Source of the DNA: Maea johnstoni
Lineage: Eukaryota; Annelida; Polychaeta; Spionida; Magelonidae
Assembly (NCBI GenBank): GCA_963942565.1
Contig: OZ012685.1
Location: 27,134,490 to 27,198,489 of the forward strand
DNA: 64,000 nt
Direction of reading: 5' to 3'
The notes beneath the pieces were generated by a model. That model saw nothing but the letters and a program-made list of their open reading frames with translations. It was not told the origin of the DNA and searched no databases. Position 1 is the first letter of the stretch. Each line of letters begins with the position of its first letter. Shown here piece after piece: positions 59,530 through 64,000 of the stretch. The translations under genes were made by a program, and so were the position numbers.

Positions 59530-60019
59530 CTGGACAAAAAACATCACAAGTCCATCAGTAATACTGCCTAAACATAACATATCTATTTCCAGCGGAAGGA
59601 TTCAAAAGCAGCCTGATCCCTTCACAACATTAACATGAAAGTCTTACTACTAAGCTTATTTTTGTTTTGTTAAAGACTTCCAATCTCAAAATAATATATT
59701 GGTATGTCGAAATTGCCTGAAAATGTTTACAAGAAAATGTTTACACAAACAGAACTCACGTCAAACGATAACTTTTGCCAAAAAAATATGTGATAAAAAG
59801 GTAAATGGCATTTATCTTATATAAGAATTAATGAGTTGATTTCCATTCAGAAAGAAATTGCTTGTAGCACCCAAAACATCCCGACTGTTCAGGCAATATC
59901 TTTTTTACTTGAGCAATTTGTGGAAAATATTTGAGGGAAAATAGTGACTTTTCATGACTTTTCAATTGATACTGAAAATATTTTTTAAAAGTACCATAGA
60001 TCCCCACAACACTTGTCAC

Positions 60020-60368
60020 CAGTAGTGAAAATAAACAGTAGCCCACCGGTCCGTTTCTACCAAAATTTTGAATGGGCTAGTAAAAGTATATGTTTACTTG
60101 CCCAGAAGGTCTGATAAATATTCTGACCACACTAATTCAGTAAGCATCACACCCAGTTTCACTTTTCTTCTACATTAGATTATAACTGTCACAATTCATA
60201 AATTTAGCGCAATTAACCATGAATGTTCAGTTATGAAATGGCTGTTGGCTAGCTACCACTTTGGTTATCAAAGTGATATGGACCGCTAATTTTTCTGGTG
60301 GACCCCTTAACTATTCATTTTGATGGACCGTTTGACCACCAAAGCTTAGCAAACTGTTTTCATCACTG
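60020..60368. mobile_element. hAT-like element, CAGTAGTGAAAA ends, TSD cttgtcac
   Basis: Left end CAGTAGTGAAAATAAACAGT, right end ACTGTTTTCATCACTG, imperfect inverted repeats. Flanking 8-mers cttgtcac (60012-60019) and cttgtcaa (60369-60376) match at seven of eight. 349 bp, non-coding. A different family from family A. Confidence 0.8.
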
Positions 60369-60735
60369 CTTGTCAAGGAGAGGTCTTGATATGATCGGGT
60401 TAGCCATCAATGAAGGATAGATGTGGCCCGATAAATTAATCTCCATGCCCCCATCTTGGTGGAAGTCCCCATTAACAAATCTAATCACTTGCCCTAAAGT
60501 GACACGAATAAGTGACTACTTTTGATCAGAATATTACGCTGTCATAACACATGACTATCAGATCCATCAAGTAATCATCATATTGGCATATCATTCTCCT
60601 TACTGGAGTGATTCCATCCAATTTCATGTTAGGATTGCATTGGCTTAGCACTAAGTATTGATTTCTATTGGTCCAAGACAGTTTCCTGTCGCATAATAAC
60701 GAGAGAACGATTCATTTCAACCTGTTTGACGCAGT

Positions 60736-60779
60736 GTGTGTGAGTGAGTGATTGAGTGTGTGTGTGTGAGTGAGTGATC

Positions 60780-60842
<63 letters not shown>

Positions 60843-60855
60843 TGTGTGTGGGAGA
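60736..60855. repeat. (GT)n microsatellite
   Basis: GT dinucleotides with GAGTGAGTGA interruptions on the left, running up to the left end of the MITE at 60859. Confidence 0.95.
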
Positions 60856-60858
60856 GAG

Positions 60859-61164
60859 CAGGGTCTTAGCAAGGATTTTTAAAATGCCTGTCCAAAACAG
60901 CATTCACAAAATTTCAGCCTGTCAAGATTAAGCTTCTTAGCTTCTTCAAATGCTTATACCAAACTATATTGGTGTCAAAAAGGGAAATTCACACTTCAGC
61001 CATGTCTTAGAAGATGGTTTGTTAGGAAAATATGTGGTTAGTATTAGTAAACCGAAAAGGAAAGAATTTAATATTCTCCATAGAAATGTTTGCCTGTCTA
61101 AAAAGGAGTTCTCAGGAAACTGCCTGTCCGAAGACAGGCTGGACAGGTCCTGGCTAAGTCCCTG
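60859..61164 (+). mobile_element. hAT-like MITE family A (subfamily 2), in GT repeat
   Basis: CAGGGTCTTAGCAAGGA to TCCTGGCTAAGTCCCTG, 306 bp. It follows 27858-28169 throughout (ATGTCTTAGAAGATGGTTTG and neighbours). Both flanks contain GT-rich sequence, so it probably landed in or beside a microsatellite. No clear target duplication. Confidence 0.85.
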
Positions 61165-62312
61165 TTAACATGCAGTGTGTGTATGTTTGTGTGCTTGCAT
61201 ACTCAAGTTGTCCTCTATCCAAAAATATTACAGCCTGAATCTGCACTAGCTGCAGTAATGGGAGGTGGTCTGCTTGCCACATCATTAAAACTGATTTAAG
61301 GCACTGCTTGCTTGGAAAAGGCCAACCTCTGCAGATGGTCCTCCCACTACTAATGAGGACAGGATGCCTTGCTTCAAAGGAGACTATCAACTTCAAAGAG
61401 ACACTGGGAGAATTGTGTTTCACCACAGCAGCAAATGATCTTTTTGATTAAGATTGGCTATAATTTTCACAAATTGAAATTCATTTGAGTGACTTTTTGA
61501 ACATTCAGTAAATAGAGCAGTGAAATTCTGGAGCATGTGGAAAAAGTTTATGACATAAAATTCAGCCATGTGTCTGTTTTCATTGATGATTAATTGCTGA
61601 TCTCTGCAACTATATGACCATAAGGAATCCCACCTACCACAAACCTTTTCTAAATAGGCCGCCCTGCCCGTTAACTAGTGATGGAATGATCATAGCGATC
61701 ATCTTGATTACCTGGCAGCAATCAAAACCGACTTGCTACAGTTTGCAAAAACCACACATCTTTTTAGTCAGATCTTTGTTATACTACTTAATGCTATTAT
61801 AGCCAGCACTGGCACCATGATTTTCTTACTGTACCAATCTGCTTATCAAATCAATTAGTGCAAATAACAATCCATTATTAAAAGTGAGTGTTACATAAAG
61901 AAAAATCAGTCTCTGACTTGCCTGCAGCACTGCCTGTGACATTGGCAAATGAGCTCCAGGCATTCAAAACTATAATATTTCTTGGTAAACTGGAAAAACA
62001 ACACTACTCCTGTTGTCTGTGATCATTGATTTATGCTGTTTTGTAGAAAAATAATAGAAAACAATTTGAAAGATGATTTTGGTTGGTAATGTTAACGGCT
62101 TTTGTGAGTATAATACCACAAATTGAAACAAGCACCCGTGGATTCTTAGTTCTGAAAGTTAACCTTTTAAAACAGTACACTTCTGTGGCCAATATGGTAG
62201 TGGTGGCTTTTTATGACCTTTTTGGCACCTAGTTGAGTGGTAAACTGTGATGTTTCAATGTTAAAAATGTAAAAATAGATATAAATATGAATTGCATCAG
62301 GGGGATATAGGA

Positions 62313-62545
62313 GGGTTGGGATTTTCTGGAAATCAGCTGAAAATAAACCCCACTCTTCCTCAAAAACCTCCTCCTTTCTCATTAGAGTGAAGAGGTTTGG
62401 GATTTTCGGGAAATCAGCTGAAAATAAACCCCAATCTTCCTCAAAAACCTCCTCCGTTCTCATTAGAGTGAAGAGGGTAGGTATTTTCAGGAAATTACCT
62501 CAAAATAAACCCCACTCTTCCTCAAGCACCTCCAGCTTTCTCATC
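62313..62545. repeat. 80-bp tandem repeat, three units
   Basis: GGAAATCAGCTGAAAATAAA, CTTCCTCAAAAACCTCCTCC and CTCATTAGAGTGAAGAG recur at about 80-bp spacing; the third unit is the most diverged. Confidence 0.9.
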
Positions 62546-63129
62546 AATGCTGATTTTATGTGACTGATTTTCTAGGGCCCTTTAAACCCTGCTATATCCT
62601 GTGGCCGGGAATTTATCTACATGTTTTATACTCAAGCCACGCCGCCAGCTCTGATCAGCACAACGAGCCCTTTAAAACAAAGAAGGCCCTTCCTTTCCTG
62701 GCAGGTGGGAAATCCCTGTGGTCGTTTCCTCACAGCAACTCATTTGGCCGAGCAAGAGCGATACACGAAACTGTGGTGCGTGAGTGATGAACCAAGCACG
62801 CTCCCATCCCTCGGGAAAACTCGGCCCGCAAACAACTGATGGATCCTCCTGGCCCTGTTGCAAGCTGTGGTAAATTGTAGCTTTCTGACCTCGCTGTTCA
62901 TTTGGGGCATGTTAGGCAGGGTTTATACTCCTTGGTGGCACTGAGGAAACAGTATACTAACAAGGATGACTGCCTCACTTAAGCCTGAAATATACCTGTT
63001 ATCATGTAGCCTATAATCTGCCAGGCAAATCTACCTCGGGGTCAAGCTCCTCAGGTAGAGTATTCCAACATCAATCTTATTTTTACCTTTAAAGGGGCAA
63101 TGAAACATATCTTAATTGTTTAAAAAAAA

Positions 63130-63460
<331 letters not shown>

Positions 63461-63929
63461 AAATGACTGGGGGGAGGGGGAGGTGTGATACATTGAATTC
63501 CTGAATTTTCCTTTGAACTTGGATCTGAATTATCTTAAAGGGTGGGAAACCAGTTTCCACAGGTATCTAAAAGTCAAGCTATGCATGCATATTAAATAAA
63601 TTTACAGTATGGACCTAGCTGTCCAATATAAATGAAAACTATATGGAGCGCATATTTTTTCATTCAGAGATTATAAACAAATTAATTTTACACACTGGAA
63701 ATTACACTGCTATTCACAATCAATTATCGTCAGAGGTTTTTCAAAAAATTAATCAATAAATTAAATTTAATTATATCATAAGCTGCTATCACTCTAATAT
63801 GAGACCGCAAACCTTGGACTATAAGCTATAGCCATTCCTTTAATACGGCCGCACAATTTGTGCCATAAAAATAATAACTTAATATAAACTAATATATGAA
63901 AGGCACCATTCGTTATAACCCTGGTGAAA

Positions 63930-64000
63930 TGTAAACCACGTTATCATGGGAGAACATGTTTTACCATGTTATAACATGTTTTACCATGAAATCCCATGTT
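63930..64000. repeat. 19-bp palindromic tandem motif at window edge
   Basis: AACATGTTTTACCATGTTAT recurs twice with related flanking ACATG and CCATG words. It runs off the window, so its extent is unknown. Confidence 0.6.

Overview
The window is a stretch of animal nuclear genome: AT-rich, with short exons in long introns, GT/AG splice sites, and many microsatellites and short non-autonomous DNA transposons. The four recognisable genes all have animal orthologues. A bifunctional PAPS synthase, an LRRC14/PRAME-family protein, a ciliary CFAP96 and a Miro GTPase fit a deuterostome marine invertebrate. Low GC and the MITE-rich introns would suit an echinoderm such as a sea urchin, but I cannot exclude a hemichordate, a cephalochordate or another marine invertebrate. 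I saw no rRNA, tRNA, CRISPR, LTR element or viral fossil.

Layout. (1) 173-8001 (+): last exons of RHOT (Miro), with a candidate frame-preserving cassette exon in the large intron. (2) 8002-16206: convergent intergenic region with RHOT 3' UTR sequence, MITEs and a hAT-like element. (3) 16207-23559 (-): complete CFAP96 (C4orf47), 313 residues, with a pair of apparently mutually exclusive 76-nt exons and an RFX-type X-box about 370 bp upstream of the start codon. (4) 23560-26856: divergent promoter region between CFAP96 and LRRC14, with microsatellites and two hAT-like MITEs bearing perfect 8-bp target duplications. (5) 26878-32423 (+): LRRC14-like gene in four coding exons; one 3' splice site is the last unit of a 56-bp tandem array. 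(6) 32424-48248: gene-free convergent region. It holds a hAT MITE cut in two by a roughly 7-kb non-coding insertion built of nested tandem repeats, including a duplicated segment that looks like a promoter. (7) 48249-59529 (-): nine 3' exons of PAPSS (end of the APS kinase domain and all of ATP sulfurylase). (8) 59530-64000: PAPSS intron with hAT-like MITEs and long GT, CT and AT microsatellites.

The genes are functionally unrelated: mitochondrial transport, cilium, LRR adaptor and sulfate activation. Mobile DNA is dominated by a TTAA-flanked piggyBac-like MITE of about 212 bp (ten copies plus one fragment) and a hAT-like MITE of about 312 bp with ends close to CAGGGTCTTAGCCAG (about ten copies).
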